Program-made: the position numbers and the translations under genes
The notes under the pieces: generated by a model
Seen by the model: the letters and a program-made list of their open reading frames with translations, nothing else
What the model was told of the DNA's origin: nothing
Database searches by the model: none
Shown here: piece by piece, positions 34,706 to 45,401 of the stretch
How the letters are laid out: every line of letters starts with the position of its first letter
Numbering within the stretch: the first letter of the stretch is position 1
NCBI GenBank assembly: GCA_004764695.1
Contig: SMSO01000032.1
Span: 3,888,983-3,952,982 of the forward strand
Source of the DNA: Schizochytrium sp. TIO01
Lineage: Eukaryota; Sar; Bigyra; Thraustochytrida; Thraustochytriidae
DNA: 64,000 nucleotides
Reading direction: 5' to 3'

Positions 34706-35887
34706 CTACTTGCGATCTGCAAGCAAATAACGTCGCCGGTGACGGCCAGGGGCCAGAGACGCATCTTGAAAAAATGTACTCTTGCTAAAATCATCACTTG
34801 AGTTGTCTTCATCTTCATGATTTTTTGAAGGGCTGCTCGTCGATTGCGATGCTTGCAGGAAACGGTCTTCAATATTATATGCGAATAGATCTTGCTCGCG
34901 CAAAGCGCGAAATGAACTCATTACATTTATATTTGGGTCGTTCTTTCCATCAAGATCACGAAACTTTGGTAGCATCGGGACCAAAGCGATGGCGCCCTGG
35001 GAAGAAGCTGTCTTGTTTTCATGTGGTGTCCTCGCAAATAAACGTACAGTCGGTGTCTCCTTGCCAGCATTTCTTTCTGAAGGAAGAAACCCAAGAGCAT
35101 TGAGGCGCCGCCTTGACCTACGTTGAAGCCGCTGTACTTTCTTTGCTACCTTGTCAGACTTGTGTGTAGCCAGACGATTCAAGGCCAATCGAGCCTTTTG
35201 CACCGCATTGTGGTCTGCATTTAGTTCTATGGTCTGTGCATCTGCTTCAGGAACCTTCTTCAGCTTTCTACCCCGTTTGCGTGGTTTTTTTGTAGGCTCA
35301 ATGGATGCAATACCTTGCTGTGAGAACGTCGTTGTTGGTTGCCCTTCAGCTTTTAGATCTGGATTTGGCTGTGGCAAAGTTGAGTTTGTAGTGGATCCTT
35401 GTTGCATTTGTATCGCATAATAAACATCGCGTGGTTGGTGCTGATACTGCAGCTCTAAAAGACGACTATATTTGGGCCAAGATGCGTCTCGAATTTTTTT
35501 GACTTGGAGAGACCTGTCCAGTCCCGATTTACTGTTATTCTTACGAGTCCCATGGTCAAAAAAGAATCGATCTCCACCTTCGCTTCTCTCGTCCTCCTCC
35601 AGAATCCGCTTGCCAGAACTCCTGGATACAAAGAGTGGAACGGTCTTCTGAGTCAAGATATCATCATCTGGTTCACAGCCCTCATATCGCCTCCACGTCT
35701 GGTCTTCTGAGTGATCTTGAGCCCTGTTTTGTCCAAATACGTCACCATTCTTCTCGAGTTTGATAGTACGTTTGCGGTATTTGCGGCGAGGGGCGAGATC
35801 ACTATCGGAGAGTCCAAGCGCTTCAGGATCTGCATACTTGCGAAGATCCTTAACGAGTGCGTCAAATGACTCCTCCGTTGTTGACAT
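34706..35887 (-). CDS. uncharacterised basic protein
   Basis: A 393-residue single-exon product starting MSTTEESFDALVKDLRKYAD. The N-terminal 30 residues form an acidic/amphipathic segment (PEALGLSDSDLAP), followed by highly basic stretches: RRKYRKRTIKLEK, KKPRKRGRKLKKVPE near residue 200, and KVAKKVQRLQRRSRRRLNAL near 250. These resemble nuclear or nucleolar localisation signals. A C-terminal acidic Ser-rich patch (EDEDNSSDDFSKS) precedes PGRHRRRYLLADRK. No conserved enzymatic domain is visible. Composition suggests a nuclear, possibly nucleic-acid-binding protein; that is inference. ATG at 35887 is well placed (GACATGGCAG on the plus strand). Confidence 0.75.
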   Translation of the reverse strand: MSTTEESFDALVKDLRKYADPEALGLSDSDLAPRRKYRKRTIKLEKNGDVFGQNRAQDHSEDQTWRRYEGCEPDDDILTQKTVPLFVSRSSGKRILEEDERSEGGDRFFFDHGTRKNNSKSGLDRSLQVKKIRDASWPKYSRLLELQYQHQPRDVYYAIQMQQGSTTNSTLPQPNPDLKAEGQPTTTFSQQGIASIEPTKKPRKRGRKLKKVPEADAQTIELNADHNAVQKARLALNRLATHKSDKVAKKVQRLQRRSRRRLNALGFLPSERNAGKETPTVRLFARTPHENKTASSQGAIALVPMLPKFRDLDGKNDPNINVMSSFRALREQDLFAYNIEDRFLQASQSTSSPSKNHEDEDNSSDDFSKSTFFQDASLAPGRHRRRYLLADRK

Positions 35888-36416
35888 GGCAGTGCCTAGT
35901 CTGAAATGGAGTTTTGCATCACCGAGGTTTGCTTACTGTTGCTTCTTATGTTTTTTATATTTTCTACCCTACTATCTACCTATAGCTAGCTAGCTACGTA
36001 GTTGTTTAACATGAAGGTATGAGGAAAAACAAAAACGATCGAGTTATACTCTCGGTCGAAGGGCAGGTCCTTAAGCAAGAAGAATACATACTCCATAGAA
36101 TGAATGAATATTAGGGTTCATTGGCCTCCCCAAATTGCGTACACTACCTATGAGGGGTGAATACACGGCCTGTTAGAACGGCAATGAACGAAGACAATCG
36201 ACATGGCTTTGAGCGAGTTTGTGAGCTTTCGAAATCCTGAATAAAATTTCACGCATTACACAATGAGTAAAATGTATCATCGAAATATCTAACCCTTGAA
36301 CAAGCATAAATTATTATAGTACTTTGGAGAGAGTGATTTTGTGTGCAAATGATACCTTTCATGCGGAGAGAAAATCCGTAGCAAAAACGAAGTTATAATA
36401 TATTTCATTCATAATT

Positions 36417-39400
36417 TCACTCGAACAAGGTATACAAAGGCCGCCTTTGAGTAGTATTGGCTACAGCAAAGTTTTGGGGTCGTTGGTACCTACGATAGAT
36501 CACATGAAGGTTTGGGCTCAGAGGAGCATCTTGTAAAGATCCATTCATACGTTCAATGCATGGTTGAAGAAGCTTAAGGGGGTAGCCGGTGACAGCTTCC
36601 ATGCGTTCTTGTGAAATCGGAGCCTCCTTCAGGAAAAGTGCATAAGTAAGAGCAGCTGCGGCAACGCAAGACGGCATTTGCGGAATAAAAAAGTGTTCTT
36701 GAAGTGAGAGCTCGCACAAATATTGAGCAAGAGCTTTTGTCTCTTCGCTCACCGTCATATTTGGAAGACTTTCTTTGCCACAACGGCGGTCTTCTTCGCT
36801 TAGCACAGTGCAGTGACGATCTTCCTCGGGGTCGTATTTGATTCGTACAACAAAAACATTGAGAAAGTCGATCACTGTTGGGACAGACATGTGAAAGTCT
36901 AGGGTATTAAGAACGTCTTCCTCAAGGCGCAGGACATCTTCAGCTTGGTACACCTTATCAGCACAGACAACAAGATCCTCTACACCAATGTAGGATACGT
37001 CTTCACATTTCGACGCAACATGTAAACATGTTGCTCCTAAAAGTTGAAAGCGATTGCGCTGCACACGCTTTTGAGCGAGATACCGGTCTGTGTAGTTTAC
37101 GGCCATAAACACGCTGCGCAAAGACATATCAAATACGTCAATCACCTCAACAAGCCAGTCTACTAACATTGAGCGATGCAAAGGCTGTAGCTCGCTTTGG
37201 CTTTGCACATTACCTACCGCAGGATCCTGCCGTTCATTTAGCGTCCGGGAAAAGGGGCCGCCATGGTGATTGTCAGCAGGAACGGGAGTGGGAAAAGGAG
37301 CAGGAACAAGAGCAGGGGCTGGCAGAGCAGGGGTTGGCACTACAGTATTGTTTTGTGGGGGCAACACAGTTGTCGGAGCTGCATCTGCTGCAGCAGCTCC
37401 AAGAGTGACTACAATTGCACGTTCACGATTGAGATTGTTGACAGGCTGCCCTGCTGTGCCATTGTTTCCAGCATCAAGATTTCTACCAGCACCTTGCTGA
37501 TGAGCCAGCCCAATAGGCGTTTGATTGTCTACTACATTACCGAGCGCACCAGCTGGCGCCTGTGTTGTTGTTGTTGGCATTACAGTTCTCAAATCAAACG
37601 ATGTTGCTGAAGGTGCCCGTTCCGAATCAGCGCCAGCAAGATAATCGACCAAAGGAAACATCTGAGCTTCCAGAGCCTTCAGGTAATGGTAATAACGAAT
37701 CAAGTAATTGATATCACCAAGGCCTTGACGTCCTGCTGAAGTATGAGAAGCGAGCTCATCAATGCGAGCGGAATACTTCCAACAGGTTGACTTTGTCACT
37801 TCATCGCCGTCGTTATGCCAGCTCAGCGAGTTTAGGTCAACGCGACCAGGAAACTCATTGTCATTACCAAATTCTGCATCTAGACTCGGCGTCGCTGCAG
37901 GCGAAGAAGAAGAGGAAGAAGAGGAAGAAGAGGAAAATGACGTTGATGCTGATGAAGATGATGATGGTAGAACGGGAGTAACGCTCGACCCCTTCACTAT
38001 TTGCTGTGCCTGTTCACCTCCAACTTCAGCTTTGGAAGCTGGGCGAATTGGATCAAAATAGGCATGGCGGAGTGCATCTTCAGCGGTAATGCGAGTGTTA
38101 GGGTTCACATCAAGCATTTTTGTCATGAGGTCCACACCATCCTTATCAAGATCTGGAACATGAACTTGAAGAGAGCGACGAGGCCATCGAGGGAACTCAG
38201 TCTGGTAGTTCGGCAGGCTTGAAAATCCTGGCCAAGATGAATTTGTAGGAGTACCAAGCTTTAAAAAGATTTGGAACAGCTGGTCGATCTCGCAAATTCC
38301 AGGAAACAGAGGCTTGCCAAGGATCATTTCGGCAAAGACGCAACCCACAGACCAGACATCGACAGCAGCAAAGTAGCGACCGCCCATGAGCACTTCAGGA
38401 GAGCGGTACCAGAGGGTTACGACCTCAGTTGTGTAGTTGCGAAGCGGAATCGATGTAGAACGCACCAAAGCAAAATCTGAGATGCGAATGTGGCCTTCCT
38501 CTGCAGCTTCAAGCATACGTTCATAGACAGCAGGATCCATTGCCTTTTCAGCCCCACCAGTTTCATCTGGTTTGTTATCAAGTTCTTGGCACCTGGGTGG
38601 ACGTTGATCAGTAAGGCCGAGGATGTAAGATAAAGAGTCGCGTTCTTCACGAACAGACACACACCGGCGTGAAGAGTTTGCAACGCGGGGAATGTCAACA
38701 AGCAAATGCTTCGGCTTGAGGTTACGATGCAAAACGCCACGTTGGTGGCAAAACGCTACACCCTGAAGAATCTGGTATAAAAATCGACGAATCAAAGTGG
38801 GGGGTAGCGGTTTACCTCCATCAGCATCGTTGTTTGGGTTAATTAAATCAAACAAAGACTTTTCCATGTAGCCAAAGAACAAAAACAGCTTATTGTCAAC
38901 AAGAGAGATGCGCTCCACCGTGGCAATATGAGGATGCCGTAGGCCTTGCAAAAATGCAAGCTCGCGAAGCATATAGTAAGGCACACCTTCGCCGGTTGGG
39001 TAAACACGTGCACGTTTCATAGCAAACAGTCGGCCGGACCGGCGGTGAAGAACTTTATAGCAACTACCTTCCGTACCTTGGTTCTTTAATCCAAGGTATT
39101 GAAACGAAGCATTTCTAATGGCGCCACTGGGATGGAAAGTAGGAAATCTACGCCACAGGCGAGAACTAGTGCAGAGCTGATTCCACAATTTAGATGCCGC
39201 CCACAGTCCCTCGATGGAACCTTCTTCGCCGAAGACGAGAAACGAGACGATTTCCATTTTAATATCTTCGAGAAGATCATCAATCCTAATTTTTCTACGC
39301 CGCGCTTTTGCTTCATCATTCTCCCTCCGCCTGCGTTTCTCATCGAGTTCATCGTCAAGATCCAATTTTGACGGTGTCTCAATCATTTTGCGTTTATGAG

Positions 39401-39509
39401 TCATTGGGCTCGAAAAAGAGTCAGCAACAACCCGTGTGGGCTTCGGTGGATTTGTTTGCATGGGCTGGTTGCGTGGTGAAGCAGATCCATCGCCACAACC
39501 ACTATCCAT
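36417..39509 (-). CDS. F-box-like / CDK-like (pseudo)kinase / cyclin fusion protein
   Basis: A 1030-residue single-exon protein joining three cell-cycle modules. Residues 75-124 resemble an F-box (IDDLLEDIKMEIVSFLVFG, then LWNQLCTSSRLWRRF). Residues about 138-490 are a CDK-family kinase: FAMKRARV with Lys165, a PSTAIRE-position helix GVPYYMLRE with Glu183, TTEVVTLWYRSPEVLMGG, DVWSVGCVFAEMILGKPLFP and LDVNPNTRITAEDALRH. The catalytic loop reads HRNLKPKH (Asn263 for the catalytic Asp, His268 for the metal-binding Asn) and DFG is DFA (345-347). About 64 extra residues separate them. A linker with poly-Ser and Ala/Pro runs (about 500-770) leads to a two-fold cyclin: HRSMLVDWLVEVIDVFD (Met781), YTDRYLAQKRV, ASKCEDVSYIGVEDL, then SLQEHFFIPQMPSCVAAAAL. 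It should act as a preassembled, possibly non-catalytic, CDK-cyclin unit tied to SCF; this is inference. Confidence 0.93.
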   Translation of the reverse strand: MDSGCGDGSASPRNQPMQTNPPKPTRVVADSFSSPMTHKRKMIETPSKLDLDDELDEKRRRRENDEAKARRRKIRIDDLLEDIKMEIVSFLVFGEEGSIEGLWAASKLWNQLCTSSRLWRRFPTFHPSGAIRNASFQYLGLKNQGTEGSCYKVLHRRSGRLFAMKRARVYPTGEGVPYYMLRELAFLQGLRHPHIATVERISLVDNKLFLFFGYMEKSLFDLINPNNDADGGKPLPPTLIRRFLYQILQGVAFCHQRGVLHRNLKPKHLLVDIPRVANSSRRCVSVREERDSLSYILGLTDQRPPRCQELDNKPDETGGAEKAMDPAVYERMLEAAEEGHIRISDFALVRSTSIPLRNYTTEVVTLWYRSPEVLMGGRYFAAVDVWSVGCVFAEMILGKPLFPGICEIDQLFQIFLKLGTPTNSSWPGFSSLPNYQTEFPRWPRRSLQVHVPDLDKDGVDLMTKMLDVNPNTRITAEDALRHAYFDPIRPASKAEVGGEQAQQIVKGSSVTPVLPSSSSSASTSFSSSSSSSSSSSPAATPSLDAEFGNDNEFPGRVDLNSLSWHNDGDEVTKSTCWKYSARIDELASHTSAGRQGLGDINYLIRYYHYLKALEAQMFPLVDYLAGADSERAPSATSFDLRTVMPTTTTQAPAGALGNVVDNQTPIGLAHQQGAGRNLDAGNNGTAGQPVNNLNRERAIVVTLGAAAADAAPTTVLPPQNNTVVPTPALPAPALVPAPFPTPVPADNHHGGPFSRTLNERQDPAVGNVQSQSELQPLHRSMLVDWLVEVIDVFDMSLRSVFMAVNYTDRYLAQKRVQRNRFQLLGATCLHVASKCEDVSYIGVEDLVVCADKVYQAEDVLRLEEDVLNTLDFHMSVPTVIDFLNVFVVRIKYDPEEDRHCTVLSEEDRRCGKESLPNMTVSEETKALAQYLCELSLQEHFFIPQMPSCVAAAALTYALFLKEAPISQERMEAVTGYPLKLLQPCIERMNGSLQDAPLSPNLHVIYRRYQRPQNFAVANTTQRRPLYTLFE

Positions 39510-39699
39510 TATCTTATTTTAATCTGCCTCGAGTAATCTAAGATTTGGTGCACAGGGCTAAGCAACCCTGCACCGTTTAAGTCACTGTAAATAACTCGTT
39601 TGTCCTTTGCTGTATATGTGTCCAGAGACACTTATTCTTCCTTTTGTAGAAGCAAAATTCCTTCACAAAAATCTGCTTGCTTGGCGGTCAGAAAAGAAA

Positions 39700-39936
39700 A
39701 TGCCACTGAGATTGTCCGTCAGACAGCCAATCGCCTTTTTTTCTGCTCGTAGCACAAGCACAGCAACAGCCCCGGATGTATTTAACTCTATGAATCTTCT
39801 CTATGAATCTATCGGAGATAGCAACCCGGGTCCCTGGAGACTGCCTTTAAGGATCAGATTATCCCACCTGACCCAGGATTTGGCAGCACAAGTGCAACCA
39901 AAACAAAGAGCGACGGAAAAGGAAAAGGGACTTTAA
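39700..39936 (+). CDS. candidate small protein with presequence-like N-terminus
   Basis: ATG 39700 opens a 78-residue frame: MPLRLSVRQPIAFFSARSTS looks like a mitochondrial presequence, then DVFNSMNLLYESIGDSNPG, RIRLSHLTQDLAAQVQPKQ and a Lys/Glu end. An in-frame ATG at 39616 would add 28 residues. It is divergent from the kinase-cyclin gene, about 190 bases away. No family is recognised and a downstream exon is possible. It may be a genuine small mitochondrial protein or chance. Confidence 0.35.
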   Translation: MPLRLSVRQPIAFFSARSTSTATAPDVFNSMNLLYESIGDSNPGPWRLPLRIRLSHLTQDLAAQVQPKQRATEKEKGL

Positions 39937-42900
39937 AAGTAAAGAAGTAAAGAAAGAACGAAAGAACACTCAATGCACAGGAAGGAAAAAGCCCAACGGA
40001 GTCTCCGCTTCCCCTGACTTCCGCGCGCCTCGGCGCCCTTTGCACGGCCCCTCGACGTGAGGGTGGCCCTCTACCTTCCTAGGCGCGTGTCCTATGGCCC
40101 CGCACTCTGGATGATAGCCTGTGCTGGAGAAGGCTTGCGAGCCGACTTCTGTCTAAAAACTAAGAAACAGAAGAATGAGGAATGCAAAGAAAGAACGAAT
40201 GGATGGATGGAGGTGATGAAATCAAAGGAAGCACCAGAGATGCCGCCTCTCGATGGCCGCGGGGTCAAAAGAACCTACGTAGACGAGATTTGAGGTCCTT
40301 GCAGAGCGCCGCACGTTGCTCTCGCCTTGCCTCGCGTGCTGGGGCTTTCCCGGAGACTCGCACTGGGCGCTCTCACGTCACTATATTGCAACGATTATGA
40401 GATTGATCGATCAAGTGCTTAGAATCAAACTCATCATTCTAGCTATACCCTTCCTAGTACCTACTAAGTCCTAGAAACAACCATAACCTAACCTAACCTA
40501 ATCTAACCTAACCTAACCTAACCAACCTAACCGACCCTATCAGCGTATATGTGGGCTGGGTCCTCGTCCTTGTCTTGGTCTTGGTCTTGGTCTTGGTTTT
40601 CGATTCTTGGTCTCAAGCATGCGTTCTCCCCTGGATCGAATGAACTTGCTTGCGACTGGATTTTCGGTCAAAGACGCTGGCCAGAACAACCTCTTAGTGC
40701 GTGCCTAGATGAAAAGGCATCCATGCCCATGCTGGTGCGAAAATCAGTTTTCCCGCTATGGAATAAATTCACTTGGAGGGTGTGTGCAACGAACAGCTTT
40801 GAAAGTCTTCATGAAAGAAAGCTTTTGCGCGACTCGCGCGTGTAAACAACCATGGCTCAACATGAATGGTTCAAGCTCGCAACACAAAATGTGCAAAATT
40901 TGTTATTTTAACCCGCATTCTTAGCAGCAACCATTGCTCATCGGCTTTGCTCTCCTGGCAGTTGCAAATAAAGGTGGGGAAAATATCATAGTGGCGATTC
41001 TTGGTGTACCTACTAGAGTAGGAGACGTTAATTTCTCAAGTAATAATAGTACGTAGTGGGTTGGTAGGTAGGGTAATACATTGTACTTGTGTGTAGTATG
41101 GGAAGTATGCATTGGGGTTATATTCAAGCAAAAGCTTCGATGAAAGTAGGTAGCCTCTGACCAATGAAAGTGCTTATGTTGCCTGCTTTTGAAGAGAGGA
41201 TTAACTGTGATTGAAGCCACAAAAGCGAGACACAAGACTAAAACAATATCACCACCTCAGTCAGAGTCGCATTGGCCGACCCCCGAAGCGCCTATATTGC
41301 TGCTGAATTCTTCAGCATCAGGTACAAGCATCACAAATTCTGTCACAGGTTTGTAGACTGTAGAATCGCTAAAACCTAAAGTGTGACTCTCTAGACCAGC
41401 CAGTGAAAGGGCTATACCTTCAAATCAACATATCTTCTGTGCTCTTTTTGGTTAGGGAATCAGTAAACATGCAATATTCGATACTTATAAGAACCAAATT
41501 TGCTCAGTTATTTATTCTATAAAGCCGTATGCTACCATAGTGATGAGCAGTCTCAATAGGCGTCTCGTGCGTGCTGTACGAAAAGTCATTCATGAATGAC
41601 TCATTATTCAGTGTTGAGAATGAAGCTTATGATATATATCCCAAAAACATTTAAATACAGTTTTGTCAACCATTTTTAATTCAAATGGATATATTGGTCT
41701 TTCGCATCGAGCATCAAAATCAAAGTTGAACCCAAACAAAAATACCGTCTTGCAGTTATGAAAAGGGGTAATAACGTTATCGAAAAGGAACACAAATGGA
41801 GTCTATGTACAAAAAGAGCGGAAGTAGATTTTAGCCACTTTTTCTAAGAAATCGTTTTTATATGTGCAATTTCCAGCATCCTTCACCAAACTTTTGTCAG
41901 TTTCTGTAATTTAGGAATTTCAGTTTGCTTTTTCTAACCAAATTCATAAGTAAAATATGAAGACATGAACAGGAAGGAATAACTTGACAGTATTTTCTTT
42001 TAATTTCCTATAATCTGTTACAGACTCCTGTCAATAGCTAGCCATTAGCAAGAACAAGAACAGTGACAACGACATTTAGCAATAGCCACCAAGAACTTTG
42101 TGCAATCCACCAAGAACCATGTAATAATTCATTATCAACACTGCGCAAATATTTTGATTTTTAAAGAGCTTTCCCTTTCTTTATTTTGAATTCACCACCA
42201 AAACGATTTGGAGTTACTTGCTTTACAGATGGTAGATGTCTCTAGGAAGGCCTTATATCGTTCGCTGTAAATAGGTTTAATGTTTATGAATAGACTTTGT
42301 TGTGATCCAGGGCTTCATTCAGTTCTTCGTAGCATTCGTGTAACATGTATACTCCAGCTTTTTAGAGTTCATGAACAATCCTCTAGCCCTCAATTACAAC
42401 ATATTGTCAAAGTCACGCACCAATCGAGTTAAGATACTTGATCGCTAGAATGTCGGGTACAAACTCTTTAGTAGCAGGTGCTACATGCTTCAGTCACGAA
42501 ATTCATGAAGCCATCAAAGTTCTTTCGTTCCAGATTATGTTGAACACCTCACCGTGATCAGATCGTCAGCTTTATCCAAGTCGGAAACTCTGCCACATCA
42601 GGAAGAGTGAAGTTGTCTGTCGCAAACCTTGCCAAAAATTATCTGCTCCCCAGATCTGGCACACCTCGACGGAGAAACGGAAAAACTTAACAAAATAAGC
42701 AAGAGGTAGGCATATAGGGTCTACACAGTACCTCCTACCTACTTATAGAAGTAAGTTGATTTGAAGAAGAAAAGAAGAAGAAGATCATTTCCTCTTTAGC
42801 AGAGCCACGTGGAAAAGCACTGCGCGAGTGCTGTGCTGAAGCTTTTGAAGAGGCGTACAGCGCGCGTTGAGGGGGGCCTGGGCGCGGCGGAGGCCCACAG
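39937..42900. other. intergenic region, simple repeats, no supportable gene
   Basis: 39.9-40.4 kb is GC-richer with short frames; 40480-40540 is the degenerate CCTAA array, and 40565-40600 is a (GTCTTG)n run. 40.9-42.8 kb is AT-rich and empty as far as I can see. Confidence 0.5.
40480..40540. repeat. interstitial (CCTAA)n / (TTAGG)n telomere-like array
   Basis: About eleven degenerate copies of CCTAA, with CTAAT and CCGAC variants. The minus-strand unit TTAGG resembles arthropod telomere repeats; most stramenopiles are thought to use TTAGGG. It may be a simple pentamer array unrelated to telomeres. Confidence 0.7.
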
Positions 42901-44463
42901 ATGTCTTCGTCAGGATGGTTCGACTTTTGTAAGTGGGCTAGCGAACAGCAACAGGTTGAAATTACAAACTTCTTTCCGACAGCGACGACAGCGACGACCT
43001 CAACTTCGAGAGAACTCTGTAAAGCGCATCAAAAACGGTGCAGCTTTGCAGTGATTACTCAAAGAGAATTTGCTGAGCGAGAAAGTAGAGGCAGTTTGTG
43101 ATTTTCTAGGAAATGAAATGTTACGAAGCTAGAGAAAAGTGCAATGCATGGGGTTTTTGCAGGAAACAAACGGCGTAGCTTCATCACATTTCTTCGCGAG
43201 TTTCATTTCATGTGTTTGTACTAAATGATTGTACTACTACGCAAGGATCTTGATGAATAGGAAACTAACGGCCAGTGGGGGTTGCGAATTGCTTTGCTTG
43301 TGATGCTCTGGGGCATTCTGTATTTTTTTAACTCTATTCAGACCAAGCGCCTGCGAGTAAGGCCATGTTCTTTAGTGTCGGTCTTGGAACGATTGCAAAT
43401 GCATACTTATCAAAGACACCATGGACAGGCTACGATGTAACTGCGTTTTCAGGAGTGAAACTACATCGTGTCCTAGCTGGTCAGTTTGTGTTCGGAGGAA
43501 TTGGCGAGCTCGTGTTAGGCATGGGTCTCATCTATCATTTTAGAATGTTTGAGCGACGCATGGGTTCATCCCGCTTCCTTTCCTTTACCACAATGTCTAC
43601 GTTGCTATCAATCACTTTCCAAATGGTAGTGCTCATCATGAACCCCGGATTCGATGGTCCCTCCTTGACCCAAGTTGCAATTGGCCCGTATAGCTACATT
43701 TTTGCCCTCTTTGTGCATTATTTTGTTTATGTGCCGAAGTTACAGAAATATAGGTTTCTTGGCGCAGAGTTCTCTGAAAAGACCCTCATGTATCTTTGGG
43801 GTAGCCAGCTTCTTCTTGCTCAAGGCAACAACTCAATGATCGCCTCGTGCTGTGGCCTCATAAGTGGGCTGCTTTGTCTTAGCGAGAAGCTCCCCTTCAG
43901 TAAATTCCATTTGCCAGAACCTGTTCTTCGCTTTGGAAAGGACTATGTTGCCCCCCTCTTTGCGAGCCGCAGCCCAGCAGAAGTCGCTGCTGAGCGCTCA
44001 CGGCGTCAACAGCAGGCTCTCGCAAGAATGGGCCTTGACCCAGCAACAATTGCAGTAAGTTTAGCTCACCTCGTATAACAGAGATGGAAAAATTATCGAA
44101 GCCAACATGCATGGTAAGATATTTGGCGCATGCTTGACACAGACGTAGAAACTAACGTACGCGATGTAAACACGCGAAAATTTTATTCGTATATAGCAAA
44201 TGCAACAAGAAATGCAGGGTCAGCAACAGCAACTCAATGCGCAAGGATACCAAGTTGATCAACTTCTTCCTGGACCTGGGTTTCTTAATGGCCCGGGTAT
44301 GGGAGGCCCTGGTTTCAATGCTGCTCCCCAGGCACTTCCAGAGCCATCCGAAGAAGATATTGCTCGCCTCACGGAAATGGGTTTTGATCGCGAACGCGTG
44401 GTGACTGCTCTTCGTAGGTGTCACAACAATGTCGCTCGCGCTACTGAATCCCTGCTCATGTAA
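42901..44463 (+). CDS. UBAC2-like rhomboid pseudoprotease with C-terminal UBA domain
   Basis: Rebuilt from three exons: 42901-42928, 43342-44054 and 44197-44463 (introns 413 and 142 bases; GTAAGT donors, TTCAG and TATAG acceptors). Joins are in phase (T|AC Tyr; phase 0), giving 335 residues. The 28-base first exon restores MSSSGWFDFYQAPASKAMFF, matching the YKAPLSK start of UBAC2. Next come YDVTAFSGVKLHRVLAGQF and YHFRMFERRMGSSRF, a UBAC2/Derlin-type signature, and four to five membrane segments. No rhomboid Ser-His dyad (GxSx) is evident, so it is a pseudoprotease. A Gln-rich linker leads to a UBA domain: RLTEMGFDRERVVTALRRC ending ATESLLM. UBAC2 acts in the ER membrane in ubiquitin-linked degradation and lipid-droplet protein sorting; the same site is inferred here. 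Confidence 0.88.
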
Positions 44464-45401
44464 TCAAAAAAGGAATAGTTTGACAAAATGTCGCGAATCC
44501 AAACATATAAATAATACGTTTTCCTATATTTTCTCGTTCATGCCTCTTGTGTATCTGCTTCTGCATCAAATTGCACTTACTTAGATGTGAACATTATTCT
44601 TTTCTCCAAGAAGGTTTCTGTGCTCTTGCTAAAATGACTAATGACTAGGTGCGTACCATCTTTCTACATCGTACGATGTACTTTATGATATGCAATACTA
44701 CACCGTGCGTTACTTTGCTTTCCAAAGTGCCAAGTTTGAACCTGTCTGACCAACACGTGCTTGGAAATATGATCTGTTGGCCAACAATTGTCATTAGAGA
44801 CTCCTGCACGGTTTTATGTACTTACTGTCACCAAAGTAATTGCATCCTGGAGACTATATATTTAGCTAGCCTACTAATTATGTCTATCTGCCGAGGTGCT
44901 ACTTCCATATGAGAAAAGAAAAGAAAAAGAAGAAACCCTGGGTTACAATCTTCAAAAGCTTCTTCAAGTCTTTTATTCTAAACTTGCGCTACACTAGAGT
45001 AGACCATACGTAGGTCTTGAACACCATGTGAATGCACCTGTACTGATTCTTAGGAAAGATTAGGTAGTTACCTATGCATGCGGTTCCCAGGGACAATAAA
45101 ATAAAAGCTTAAAGATTGCCAGTGCAATAAAAATTCGTTTTCAACTTTAAGTATTTCTAAGGCTAACAAAAACTGCTATAATCAACTAACAAATACGATA
45201 GAACCCGCTCAACAAAACCGCCAACAAGGATCTGGGGATAAGAAAGACAAGTCTTCAACGAAGATCTTTCCAAGACCGCCAAAAACGAGACAAACCTCAA
45301 ACACAAGGTACCCCGTACGATCATCTCGACAACTTTCGATCGTTGCGGGCTCAGAGAAGGGTCTGGATTCTTTTTGAGGTAAAGCGGTCACACCATCGAA
45401 G
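44464..45401. other. intergenic region between UBAC2-like and Aurora genes
   Basis: AT-rich, co-directional gap holding the UBAC2-like 3' flank and the Aurora leader. No gene seen. Confidence 0.5.
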
